The notes under the pieces were generated by a model. The model had not been told where the DNA came from. It saw nothing but the letters and a program-made list of their open reading frames with translations, and did no database searches. A stretch of DNA of 64,000 nt from the NCBI GenBank assembly GCA_024305745.1, contig JAHRBS010000001.1:1984001-2048000 (forward strand), written 5' to 3'. The stretch's first letter is position 1, and each line of letters begins with the position of its first letter. Of this stretch, positions 10,468 to 19,818 are shown in pieces. This DNA is from Polyporus tsugae. Lineage: Eukaryota > Basidiomycota > Agaricomycetes > Polyporales > Polyporaceae. The position numbers and the translations under genes are program-made.

Positions 10468-12539
10468 ATGCGGTTCTTACTCCTCTTCACTCAGCTTGCA
10501 GTCCTGGCCTCTTTCTTGGATGCTGCCCCCGTAGCTCCGTCGCCCAGACGGCTAGGGCGCCGGCAAACCGATGGGAGCGTCCCACAACCATCCTCCGACG
10601 TCGTAACCAACGATGTACCCTCGCAACTCATTCAGATTCTCGGCGCAGCTTGCAATGCTGCCAACGTACGTCCCTTGCATTCGTCTATCCTGTGGCACAT
10701 TTCGCTTACTATGGATTGTCCCGAATTATCCTTTCACGCCAAAAGCCTCCTGGAGGCGGGACTTGTTCGAGGGATCTGACTCAGATCGAGGGCATCGTCG
10801 AGAACATCGTCAGCGAGCTGTTACTTGCGCTCAGCATGATCGTCCCGCCCTGTGACAGCGGCGGTCAAGCCGCATCCGTTTCTGCCACGCCCCCGGACCG
10901 CTCGGACGCAGGGCCCGTCGGTGACCAATCCGACCCATCCCAGGCCCAACTTGGCGATCTCGACGGACCGGATGGAGACCTCAGCGGTGGTGGATTTGGC
11001 TCGAACGACGGCTCTACGGCAGACGGATCCGGCTCGCTTGGAGACACCGGCCTTGGAACCGCCGTACAAGGAGGCTCTGGCGGCGATGGCGAGCCCGGGG
11101 ACTTTGGGGTCTTCAACTCGGGCGACACTGGGGACTCTGTTCCCGACGGAACCCCTACTGCCAACGACAACGCCACCTCGCAAAGCGCTGCGCCTTCGAC
11201 GTTTGGTTCTGACGACTCCGGTAGCAATGTCACGGTCCTCACGGACGGCGCCTCGGGCGACGTTACGAACCTAGGTTCGCAGGACAGTTGTTCAGGCACA
11301 ACTTGCAGTGGTCCCGACGGCCTCTCCCCTAGTGGTTTCCCCACAGTCCAAGCACCCGACGCCAACTCTGGCTCCGACTCCAACTCTGGATCTAACTCTA
11401 ACTCTGGGACTACTGGCACTGGGGATATCGGGAACACTGGGACTGCTAGTGGTACTGGGAGGATCGGCGACAACGGTATCGGCGTTACCGACGCATCTGG
11501 CGCTCCCAGTTCAGGGAGTTCTCAGTCGGAGGCTTCAGACACGGGAGCCACCCGCAATGCCGCACCCAGCAACATTCCAGGAGATGATTCCAGCCACCAA
11601 AGTGGAGCAGGCGCTGCAAACCTTGACCCTAGCAATTCTCGGACTGGAACGGCTGGCGATGGACCAGAATCTGCTTCGGCGGCTTCATCCCCTGCCCAGG
11701 GCGCATCCCCCCCTACCGTAGGCGTGCCTTCCCCTGCCCTTCCACCTTCCCCTCCACAAGCTGGTGTTTCCTCCGCCTCGAGTGGCCCTTCGTCTGCAGG
11801 CAACAATGACGCCGATGCTCATGTGACCGACGCGATTCAGAGTGGTTCTCCCTCTACTTCCGGTGGTTCTCCCTCTACTTCCGGTGGTTCTCCCTCTGGC
11901 TCCGGTGGTTCTCCCCCTACCTCAACCGCTCCTTCCACCGTCCCAAATGACCCTGCGTCTGTAAACAACAGCGGCTCTGAGGTGGCCATTGCGAGCGGTT
12001 CGCCCCTTTCCTCGGGGAGCGGTAGTCCGGACGACGGGATTTCTGGTACTGGGAGGACTAGCGGGGTCCCTGTGGATACGTCCGGCGTTCCCACCACAGG
12101 CTCTGGGCATTCAGAGACGGGACCCACTGGCGACGGACAGCCCGGCAACATCCCAGGAGATAATTCCGTCCCTCAGACAGGACTAGGCGCTCCGAGTCTT
12201 GGCACCGGCGATTCTCGAAATGGGGCGGCTGGCGAAGGAACAGGACCTGCTTCGGCTGGCTCTCTCCCCAACTCGAGTCCCTCTCCCCCCGCTTTGGGCG
12301 GCCCTTCGTCTCCAGGTGGTGACAGCGACGACGACGACTTCGGTTTCGGCACGGACCAGCGGAACGGACAAGGTGGGCCGGACGCAGCTGGTTCTCCCCC
12401 AAACAGCGGTGACCCGCAACCCACTTGTCCCCATCAGAAAGACGGCATCGCGGATGTCCATGGTGAACTGTCTACCGATATAGCCCGTGTATGCGTCGAT
12501 GTCAAAGTGGGCACGCAGGGCGCTGAAGTGAAGTCTTGA
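10468..12539 (+). CDS. secreted Ser/Gly/Pro/Asp-rich low-complexity protein
   Basis: Two exons, 10468-10665 and 10785-12539 (intron GTACGT...TCAG), give 650 residues. An N-terminal signal peptide is clear (MRFLLLFTQLAVLASFLDAA), followed by a possible dibasic KEX2-like site (RRLGRR, about residues 27-32). A short structured part with two cysteines follows (QILGAACNAAN and IEGIVENIVSELLLAL). The remaining roughly 560 residues are Ser/Gly/Pro/Thr/Asp-rich with few aromatics. They contain a four-copy 21-bp repeat and two long related blocks, about 11460-11700 and 12050-12290, that share NIPGD and a spaced Thr-Gly pattern. The C-terminus is hydrophilic, so a GPI anchor is unlikely. It is probably an O-glycosylated extracellular or cell-wall protein; the name is by composition only. 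Confidence 0.8.
11841..11924 (+). repeat. 21-bp tandem repeat, four copies, coding
   Basis: Four head-to-tail units based on GGTGGTTCTCCCTCTACTTC plus C, at 11841, 11862, 11883 and 11904, in frame. Each unit codes for seven residues of the SGGSPST type. The first two are almost identical and the last two have drifted, so the tract probably varies in length between strains. Confidence 0.9.
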
Positions 12540-12879
12540 AGGGGAAGGGGAGGCAGACCATGGGTTGTTTTGTTCCTTGATACGGGTTTCAGGATGCTGT
12601 AGTTATTTTATACTAGCATGCTTGGACCACAATATGGATGACTATGCTTACTCGCATTTGCGCTGTCAACGAGAGCCTAAGATTCGAAATCTGAATGCAT
12701 TTTTTGCTAACCATGCTAGGCGCCCAATTGCAGGCGTGGTTGCGGTTGGGTTGCGCCGGATACGTTGGATCGTATATGGTTCGTGCTGCGCAACTGGCCT
12801 CTGTCTCGAGCCGCCACTCCATGCCCTCGTCATTGTCGTCCTCGTCTCTCCCTCCTTGATTGCCTTCCCCTCCGCGTAG
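12540..12879. other. intergenic region
   Basis: Holds the 3' end of the secreted-protein gene and the promoter of the EXS gene, both on the plus strand. A T-rich stretch lies at 12590-12620. No gene is seen. Confidence 0.5.
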
Positions 12880-14861
12880 ATGAAGAGCTATTTTCCTAAC
12901 GAGCTCTATTTCTCTGCCGCCTTTCCACTTCCCTTTCGTGTGCTGTGCCTCGTCGGCCTCGGGATCCTCGGCTGGGCAACGAATCTCCATGGATTGCATC
13001 TCTGGAATATCGACGCGGCCAGCACACTAGAACTGAACAACTATGACGGGTACCGCCTAACGTCCCCGCTCCCGACAGACCGCAGGACCGCAGGATGGAA
13101 ACAAGCGCAACAGCTGTCCCAGATGTCTCGCCCCGTCTACGGGGTATTCGTTGCGTTCTCGGGATGGAGCTTTTTATGTTGGACGCTCTTCCGATATGCG
13201 ACAAGTGGGGATATCGCAAAGGTTGATACGTGGAAGTTTGTCCCTGCCGTTGCGGCGCTGTGCGCTCTGACGGTGCTCGTGTGCCCGCTCCCTATTTGCT
13301 ACCAGCAAGAGCGGGACAAGTTCCTTGCGTGAGTCATGGCCCTTCATCTACCCGCGTTACGCGTTCCTTGCTCTGGTGGTGTTGCCAGACGCCATGGCTG
13401 GATCGTCAAGACACAATCGGCTGACCGACCTTGAAGCTCTATCTATAGATGCCTGTTCCCTTCCCCACACCGTGTCTATTTTTCAGATGTGGTGTTTGCC
13501 GATATCCTCACATCCTTCGCGAAGGTCCTCGGAGATGTCTGGCTATGCATATACATGCTACTTCCAAGCGGAAGTTTACTCGCCCAACCCGCCCAAGACG
13601 GGCTGACCCGGTGGATATTGCCTACTATAATGAGGTGAGTTTTATGCATTGACCTTTAGTCAACCTTCGATTTGCGGAAGGGAGTGGCGGAGATGGTCGG
13701 CATGCATGCGGCTTGTAATGTAATTGACAGTGGCCGTTCACATTTTGTCCGCTTCCGCCTGCTGTGCCCTTCGGTTTCTCTCAACCATCCCACTTGATCG
13801 GGAACTTCTTGGTTGGGACATACACAGCATAGCAGTTTCCTGAATACTGTTAATGTGCCTATGTATCCTCAACAATCCGTACTTACCTCCTTACCTGCGC
13901 AGTATACCCTACGCCATCCGTTTACGCCAATGTCTGGTTGAGTACAACTCTCCCAACAACGACAGTCGCCGACCTCTATTCAATGCCCTCAAGTATGCCT
14001 CTTCTTTCCCCGTAATATTCTTGTCGGCCGCTCAGCGTATTGTCGTATCGGATATCGCTGCCGTCGACGGCAAGAATGCCGTGGAGATGCCTTGGCACGG
14101 CGAACATCAACTATTCAAATTTTGGTCCGTGAACACATCACCTTCCTTGTAGATGCTTGTATCTGATACAATAAATCAGGCTCTTAGCGGCGGCTATAAA
14201 CTCGCTGTACTCCTTCTGGTGGGATGTAACCAATGACTGGGGTCTTGACCTGCTAGCACCAAAACACACTAGCGGTCCGGTGCGTCCGGCGCACCTCCCC
14301 CGCCAGCTTCTGCTCCCTCGCCTGCACTTCCGGTCGGCATCCCTGAAACACCCGACGACCTCCTCGGATGAGCTCTCAGACGACGCACCCGATGATATCC
14401 CCCACGCGGTCGCGCACCAACAAGAACGCCGGCCTCACCCGTACGGCTTGCGCAAAACGCTCCTTCTTCCCCTACCTGTATACCCCTTTGCGATCCTCAT
14501 GGATCTCGTGTTGCGCCTGACTTGGTCCGCGAAGCTCTCGACACACCTACACGCCTACGGCGAGGGAGACCTGATCATCTTCTGGATCGAACTCGCCGAG
14601 GTCGTCCGACGGTGGATGTGGGTCTTCCTCCGCGTCGAATGGGAGATCGTCAAGGAAACGCGCGACCGCGACGCCACCCGGTCTCCCCCGCCCCCGCTGG
14701 GGTCCTCGGGTCCCCCCAGCGCAAGAGCAGGGACGGGTGCGGACGCGATCGCGATGAATGGCATGGACCCCTCGCACTCGTTCCGGCAGTCAATATTCGA
14801 GCATAACGATTTCGAGATGGTCGTATCCGATATCGGCGGTCGTGACTCTGAAGCGGGGTGA
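12880..14861 (+). CDS. EXS-domain membrane protein, ERD1-like
   Basis: Four exons (12880-13328, 13449-13634, 13903-14124, 14180-14861) give 512 residues. This is the EXS family (ERD1/XPR1/SYG1), multi-pass proteins of the Golgi or other membranes; yeast Erd1 acts in retention of ER luminal proteins and Golgi phosphate handling. The sequence lacks the N-terminal SPX domain of SYG1/XPR1, which points to the ERD1 branch. Family marks include FSDVVFADILTSFAKVLGDV, the basic IPYAIRLRQCLVEYNS, LFNALKYASSFPVI, NSLYSFWWDVTNDWGLDLL and EVVRRWMWVFLRVEWE. Hydrophobic segments lie near residues 15-35, 90-110 and 125-145, with several more in the EXS part. The C-terminal 70 residues are Pro/Ser-rich. The third exon follows an unusually long 268-bp intron. 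Confidence 0.88.
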
Positions 14862-16134
14862 TTACTTGGGGGCAAGATAACAGGCATGAGAGGGGGCGAT
14901 CGGGGAGACGAACGAACGGCACACCGCGCGAGGTGGGAAGGAATAGACGGATTCATCTCGTGATGAGCTTGGCAGGCTGGTGAGTATGAGTGGGATCGGG
15001 ACCGGAAGCTGCGCTCACATCAGTCATTCCACAGGAACTTCTACTAGACTACTAATGTACTATTTCTACCACGCCAATATTGAGGAGCATAGATGTTAGG
15101 TCTTCCGAAAGTCGGACTTCCATAGGCGCCTGCAATGCTGGCATCGCTGTTTTCGCAGGTATGCGTTCATACTCTGCAATTGCAAGGCCTGTTGGGATCT
15201 TGTGCGTTTCGCTCGTGGAGATTTTTAGGAGATCCCTGCGGTAATGTGGCGAATGGCCGCTCGGTGGCGCCGCCGCGTGTCCTTGCCATGTGAGCTCTGC
15301 CCTCCGAATTCGTTTGCGCAGTGCGGGGAACTGACAGAAGCTTTGAACATGTTCTAGGTACTCGCACGCGAGCTCATTAAGCTCAAACCCATGCAGCCGT
15401 TCGGCCCCGTCATGCGACGGTTGTGGGCGGGGGCTAAGAAGGTCGAGAAGATGACAGCTCCGCCCGAGGAAAAGACCCGTGTCCTCAGATGACCAGCAAG
15501 CTTTGTACTCTTCGCAGTGAGTACGGCCTTGGGCAGGTCTATACGACTCCGAGAAACTGATATCCGACGGGCGCCGAAGCAGGACGATGGGAAGAAGCCG
15601 GGTCAAAACGAATACTGTGTCACGGTCCGGGCTACGCTTTTTCCCGTCCGACTATTCTCGTACTATGTTCAGAAGGGTTCGTGTGTCTAAACGGCTATGA
15701 GCGAAGCGTGCGTAAGCCATCTCAAACCTGAGACTCAAAACTATAATTATGGAGGCTGGTGAGGGTCTACTGACAAAGGTGAGAGACCGGCCACAGCGGG
15801 ACGTGCATCCCAGGGGATTGCAGTGGTTGTCGTGGGCATCCGGGACGACGGCATTCAGGTTACTGTTGACACGTTCTGCTCATGCGCCTTACTTCAGAAC
15901 ATCGCTGCGTCGGTCAGGACAGGACCAACTTTGGGCTAGCCGTAGTTGCGAAGTCGGCAGGACAGCTTGCACCTCTGCTCCCACGGGGAGAACTGCTTTG
16001 GTATGGAGGAATGAATGAGCCCTCCATACTCCTTCTGTGTGTGCGGATGTCTGACCGGTCGATTGGAGTCGATCCCACAGGCTTTCTAAGATACCCTGTA
16101 CACCAACCAACCGATGACCAGAACGATGCCCTCC
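14862..16134. other. intergenic region
   Basis: Lies between the EXS gene and the formate dehydrogenase promoter. It contains one 184-codon open frame on the minus strand (15052-15606, listed separately) and otherwise nothing recognised. Confidence 0.4.
15052..15606 (-). CDS. possible hypothetical protein (184 aa)
   Basis: A single uninterrupted reading frame from ATG to stop. Its middle contains a helical-looking stretch (NELACEYLEHVQSFCQFPAL then RKRIRRAELTWQG). It has no signal peptide, no known motif and no splice sites supporting a longer model. It could be a chance frame. Confidence 0.2.
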   Translation of the reverse strand: MTRLLPIVLLRRPSDISFSESYRPAQGRTHCEEYKACWSSEDTGLFLGRSCHLLDLLSPRPQPSHDGAERLHGFELNELACEYLEHVQSFCQFPALRKRIRRAELTWQGHAAAPPSGHSPHYRRDLLKISTSETHKIPTGLAIAEYERIPAKTAMPALQAPMEVRLSEDLTSMLLNIGVVEIVH

Positions 16135-16142
16135 TATATAAG
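16135..16142 (+). promoter_or_regulatory. TATA box of formate dehydrogenase
   Basis: TATATAAG, 106 bases upstream of the ATG at 16248, with a pyrimidine-rich, AG-poor leader between. This is a canonical element of the kind seen before highly expressed or inducible fungal genes. Confidence 0.7.
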
Positions 16143-16247
16143 GCGGGGTCTTTTGACCAAGCCAAGGTCCCCACACCTTCCCAGCTACTTTCGCACTTCC
16201 ACTCCTTCCTCTCATATCACCTTCGCCAACCGCATTAGCCAGCCGAC

Positions 16248-17683
16248 ATGAAGGTGCGTACGCTGTTCGACACCACTAGTGGGCAGTCGATGACGTCATA
16301 CCGTTCATACATGCGGTCTTGCACTAGGTCCTTGCTATCCTCTACAAGGGCGGCGAAGCTGCGCAGCAGGAGCCCCGTCTCCTCGGTACGATAGAGAACC
16401 AGGTGTGTTTGTCTTCAGCATTTTCGCGAAGGGGGGCTCTCATATGCGCGCATGCCGACCAGCTCAACCTGCGTGAATGGCTCGAGAGCGAGGGTCACGA
16501 ACTCATTGTGAGTTAGAGCGTTAAACGGATCGACTGAACATGAATGCTCACACCCGGTAGGTCAGCGATGACAAGGAGGGCCCGGATTCTGTGTTCCAGA
16601 AGAACCTCGTCGACGTACGTTCCATTAGCGTTATAGTACCGAGGTCGTTGCTTATTCGTACCACCTTAGGCCGAGGTGCTCATTACGACCCCTTTCCACC
16701 CCGGATACCTCACTCGTGATCTCATCTCGAAGGTACGAGCATACAAGAGTGGTACGAATGTGTGCCGTGCTGATAGGATGTCCGCACGCAGGCGAAGAAC
16801 CTCAAGATCTGCATCACCGCCGGCGTCGGCTCCGACCACGTCGACCTCAACGCCGCGGTCGACGCGGGCATCGAGGTGCTCGAGGTGTCCGGCTCGAACG
16901 TCGTCTCCGTCGCGGAGCACGTCATCATGAGCATCCTCCTCCTCGTGCGCAACTTCGTTCCCGCGCACGAGATGATCGAGCGCGGCGATTGGCAGGTGTC
17001 CGATGTCGCGCGCAACGCGTTCGACCTCGAGGGCAAGGTCGTCGGCACGATCGGCGCGGGCCGCATCGGCTTCCGCGTCCTGCAGCGGCTCGTGCCGTTC
17101 GACTGCAAGGAGCTCCTCTACTACGACTACGCGCCGCTCCCCGAGGCCGCGGCCAAGGCCGTCGGCGCGCGCCGCGTGGCGGACCTCAAGGAGTTCGTCG
17201 CGCAGTGCGACGTCGTGACGGTCAACTGCCCGCTGCACGAGGGCACGCGCGGGCTCGTGAACGCGGAGCTGCTCAAGAGCTTCAAGAAGAGCGCGTGGCT
17301 CGTCAACACCGCGCGCGGCGCGATCTGCGACAAGGACGCCGTCGCGGCCGCGCTCAAGAGCGGGCAGCTCACGGGCTACGCCGGGGACGTGTGGGACGTG
17401 CAGCCTGCGCCGAAGGACCACGTGTGGCGGACGGCGAAGAACCCGCTCGGCGGCGGCAACGGCATGGTGCCGCACTACTCGGGCACGACGCTCGACGCGC
17501 AGGCGCGTTACGCGGCGGGCACGCGGAGCATCCTCGAGAACTACCTCAAGGGCCAGGAACAGGAGCCGCAGAACGTCATCATCGGCAGGAGTGAGTCGAT
17601 TGCTTTCGTGTTGGGGTGGTTCGTTGTGCCTGACCGGACGGTTTGCAGAGGGTTACGAGACCAAGGCTTACGGCCAGCGCTGA
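16248..17683 (+). CDS. FDH1: NAD+-dependent formate dehydrogenase
   Basis: Oxidises formate to CO2 with NAD+. In wood-decay fungi it consumes formate released from oxalate by oxalate decarboxylase. Seven exons (16248-16253, 16328-16402, 16463-16507, 16561-16614, 16670-16732, 16792-17590, 17649-17683) give exactly 358 residues, a normal fungal length. The Rossmann motif GAGRIG is at 169-174 with NAD-selecting Asp193. The formate-specific set is present: Asn117 in SNVVSVAEH, Arg256 in NTARG, Gln285 in DVQPAPKDH and His309 in PHYSGTT; the Gln-His pair separates FDH from other D-2-hydroxyacid dehydrogenases. There is no mitochondrial presequence, so the enzyme is probably cytosolic. The first coding exon is only six bases (Met-Lys), and the last intron falls ten codons before the stop. 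Confidence 0.96.
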
Positions 17684-18092
17684 GGGACTGTCCTGAGTAC
17701 GGTTGCTTGGTTGGACGATGCTGCTGCTTCGTGTCAAAGCATGTGTATTATCCTGTACCAATAGGCCTTGTATTCCTCAACAACGAAAAGACAGATCACG
17801 TGCATCTCTATCTGTCTTTCAGGTACTCAAAGGTCAGTAAAGTCTCCCGGATCCAAGCGGACTATATGGTAAGGTTGAGTTCGTTTCGGTTGAGTTCGCA
17901 ACGCGCATGCAGACACGGCACAAACATTTACACCGTCGGCTTCCCGTCGATCGGAACGAGCCCTGACCACGAGTCGACGACGAACGCACCTTGCGTTCAG
18001 GGGAAGGAGGCGGGCGCCGGAGCGTGTACGTGCTACTGTATGTCGAAGCACAGACTCTCCACAAACTACGAGTACAATACATGTAGCATTAT
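17684..18092. other. convergent 3' intergenic region
   Basis: Lies between the ends of FDH (+) and the expansin-like gene (-). AT-richer tracts near 17740-17830 fit 3' ends. No gene is seen. Confidence 0.5.
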
Positions 18093-19222
18093 TCATCCGA
18101 GCAGGTATCCAAAGCAAAAGAAGGACAATACAAAGAGCGAATACAGCGGGAGCAGTGTGTGGCTGAGAGTTGGGATTGCGACCTTGAAGACGTTGCCTGC
18201 GGCGGAGGTCGTGGTGTCCGGGCTATAAGTCGAAGAGCGACAGTGTGAGCGAACGGCGCCTGTTGCACGGGATGAGAGAAGGTAGGGACGTACGGGATGC
18301 CGTTGTCGTCCGAGAAGGACGGGCATGTGTCGTTCGCAGATCCCTGTGACGCAAGGATGGGGATGCATGAGATCGACTTGACTGACTTGAGCAAGGGAAG
18401 GTTGGGGTACATACAGTGGGATTGGCGGGGCAGCATGCGCTGGAGCCGTCGTCGACGCTGCCGAGCGCGGCTGCGTGCTTCGCCCCGGCCCAGTTTGTGA
18501 GGCAGTTGACGGACTGGTAGCTGACGTTCCAGACACCGAAGTCCTAAGTTAAGTCGCATATCAAGACCAGGTTTTCCAGAAGACATCTGAATTGTGCTGA
18601 CCGTATAGCCTTCAGATATGACATTGCGTGAGGACTTGATCTCGTGCACGAAACCTGCTTGGGACTCACCGTAGAGAGCCTCGTCAGATGGAAAGAAGTC
18701 GTTCGGAATGGCAACAGACGGCCACGCAAGGTCAAAGTTGATGTACTGGCCAGACCTTCATTGACACACCTTAGCACCTTGCCCCAGCAATACCTGATCG
18801 CAACGCAAGGAAAGGACTTACTGGTTAGGCTTGCTCGGGGTGGCCGAACACCAACCCGCCCCTCCTACTGGACACAAGTCGGTGACCTTGACAACGACGC
18901 TCTTGGATACATTGGGGAAGAAAGGCGGTGAGCCGGTGTACGAGTCGAGGAGAGTGATCTTGAAGCAACGGCCACACGAAGGGCCGTATGAAGTGCTGCT
19001 CCCGTACGCGTACTGGCTCATAGCCACGGTTGGGTATTGGGTGCTCGCGCCTGTGCAGCCACACGCGGCGATGTAGCCGTCAGGGAGGGTGTAGTGGGTG
19101 AGGGTCGCGGTGCCGTCGTCGGGGTAGTCGATCCATTCGGTGGCGAGGATGAGAGTAGAGACAGACAAGACGAAGACGAGCCAGAAGTGCAGGGTATGTA
19201 CAAGGAGTGGCATGGGTGTCAT
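18093..19222 (-). CDS. GPI-anchored expansin-like (RlpA/DPBB) secreted protein
   Basis: A secreted double-psi beta-barrel protein related to fungal expansin-like proteins and GH45, probably acting on or in the cell wall. Exons are 19222-18822, 18755-18670, an 8-base exon 18609-18602, 18543-18415, 18343-18294 and 18222-18093, closing at 267 residues. It shows an N-terminal signal peptide ([17 protein letters not shown], from about residue 11), the barrel marks [12 protein letters not shown] and [13 protein letters not shown], and [12 protein letters not shown], which corresponds to the HFD motif of expansins with Asn in place of His. Later cysteines ([28 protein letters not shown]) probably form disulphides. 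The tail has a small-residue site (TTSAAGN) before a hydrophobic C-terminus ([17 protein letters not shown]), a typical GPI signal. No CBM63-like second domain is present. Substrate not determinable. Confidence 0.85.
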
Positions 19223-19818
19223 GATGACAGACCTGGTCTAGACATAAAGACCCGAGAGAGACAGAGGTAGTGTTGCAGAGTTCGCTGGGCACGCCGTCAT
19301 GGAGCAGGGCAAGGTTATAGATAGCTTCACGGCGACCATGGCGCGGGAGAGTAGACACCAAAAAGATCTCATCAAAATTGACTGGCGGTGGAGCACGGCC
19401 CCTCTTGAATTGGGGCCTCAGGAGTAGGAGTATGCCATAGAGTAGTTGATAAGGAAGAAGGAGGCGGAGGAGATACAGGCTCGAATACTGAAGTGAAGTA
19501 ATTGTGCGCTCTTCGACTCAAGGCGCTTAGCATAATGTGGTCGCCAGCGAGTGTGCTGCGGTTGACTTTGCTGGCGTCGGGCCCTGAGTAATGATTCCTA
19601 GTGATAATTCAAGATACTCAAGCTCAAGGATGGTCCCAGGATTGCGGTCGACCTGCCAGTGCATCGAGGACTGCGACGGGACGAGCCGGGACGTCGGTCC
19701 GAGCGTAAAGGGCAGGCACAGTCGGTGGTGCGCCGGGTGTTGTCATCGTTGCTTTCAACCTCGTCCTCGGACTTGCTTCGCCTCTTTGACCTTTCCACTC
19801 TCGAGCTCTCGTCGCGCG
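19223..19818. other. divergent promoter region
   Basis: Shared upstream DNA of the expansin-like gene (-) and GCN5 (+). An open frame precedes the chosen GCN5 ATG in the same frame from 19591, so a longer N-terminus cannot be fully excluded. Confidence 0.5.

Noticed and set aside
10865..11473. 202-codon minus-strand frame rich in Pro/Glu/Ser
   Set aside because: It is the reverse complement of the low-complexity exon of the secreted protein, which has a signal peptide and correct splicing on the plus strand.
16666..17475. 269-codon open frame on the minus strand opposite formate dehydrogenase
   Set aside because: It mirrors the strongly biased GC-rich third positions of the FDH exon; its product is Arg/Val/His-rich without motifs, and the sense strand is certain.
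17684..18228. C-terminal extension of formate dehydrogenase by read-through of its last intron
   Set aside because: The read-through sequence is unlike any FDH, while splicing at 17591/17648 gives the conserved KAYG-type C-terminus and a normal length.
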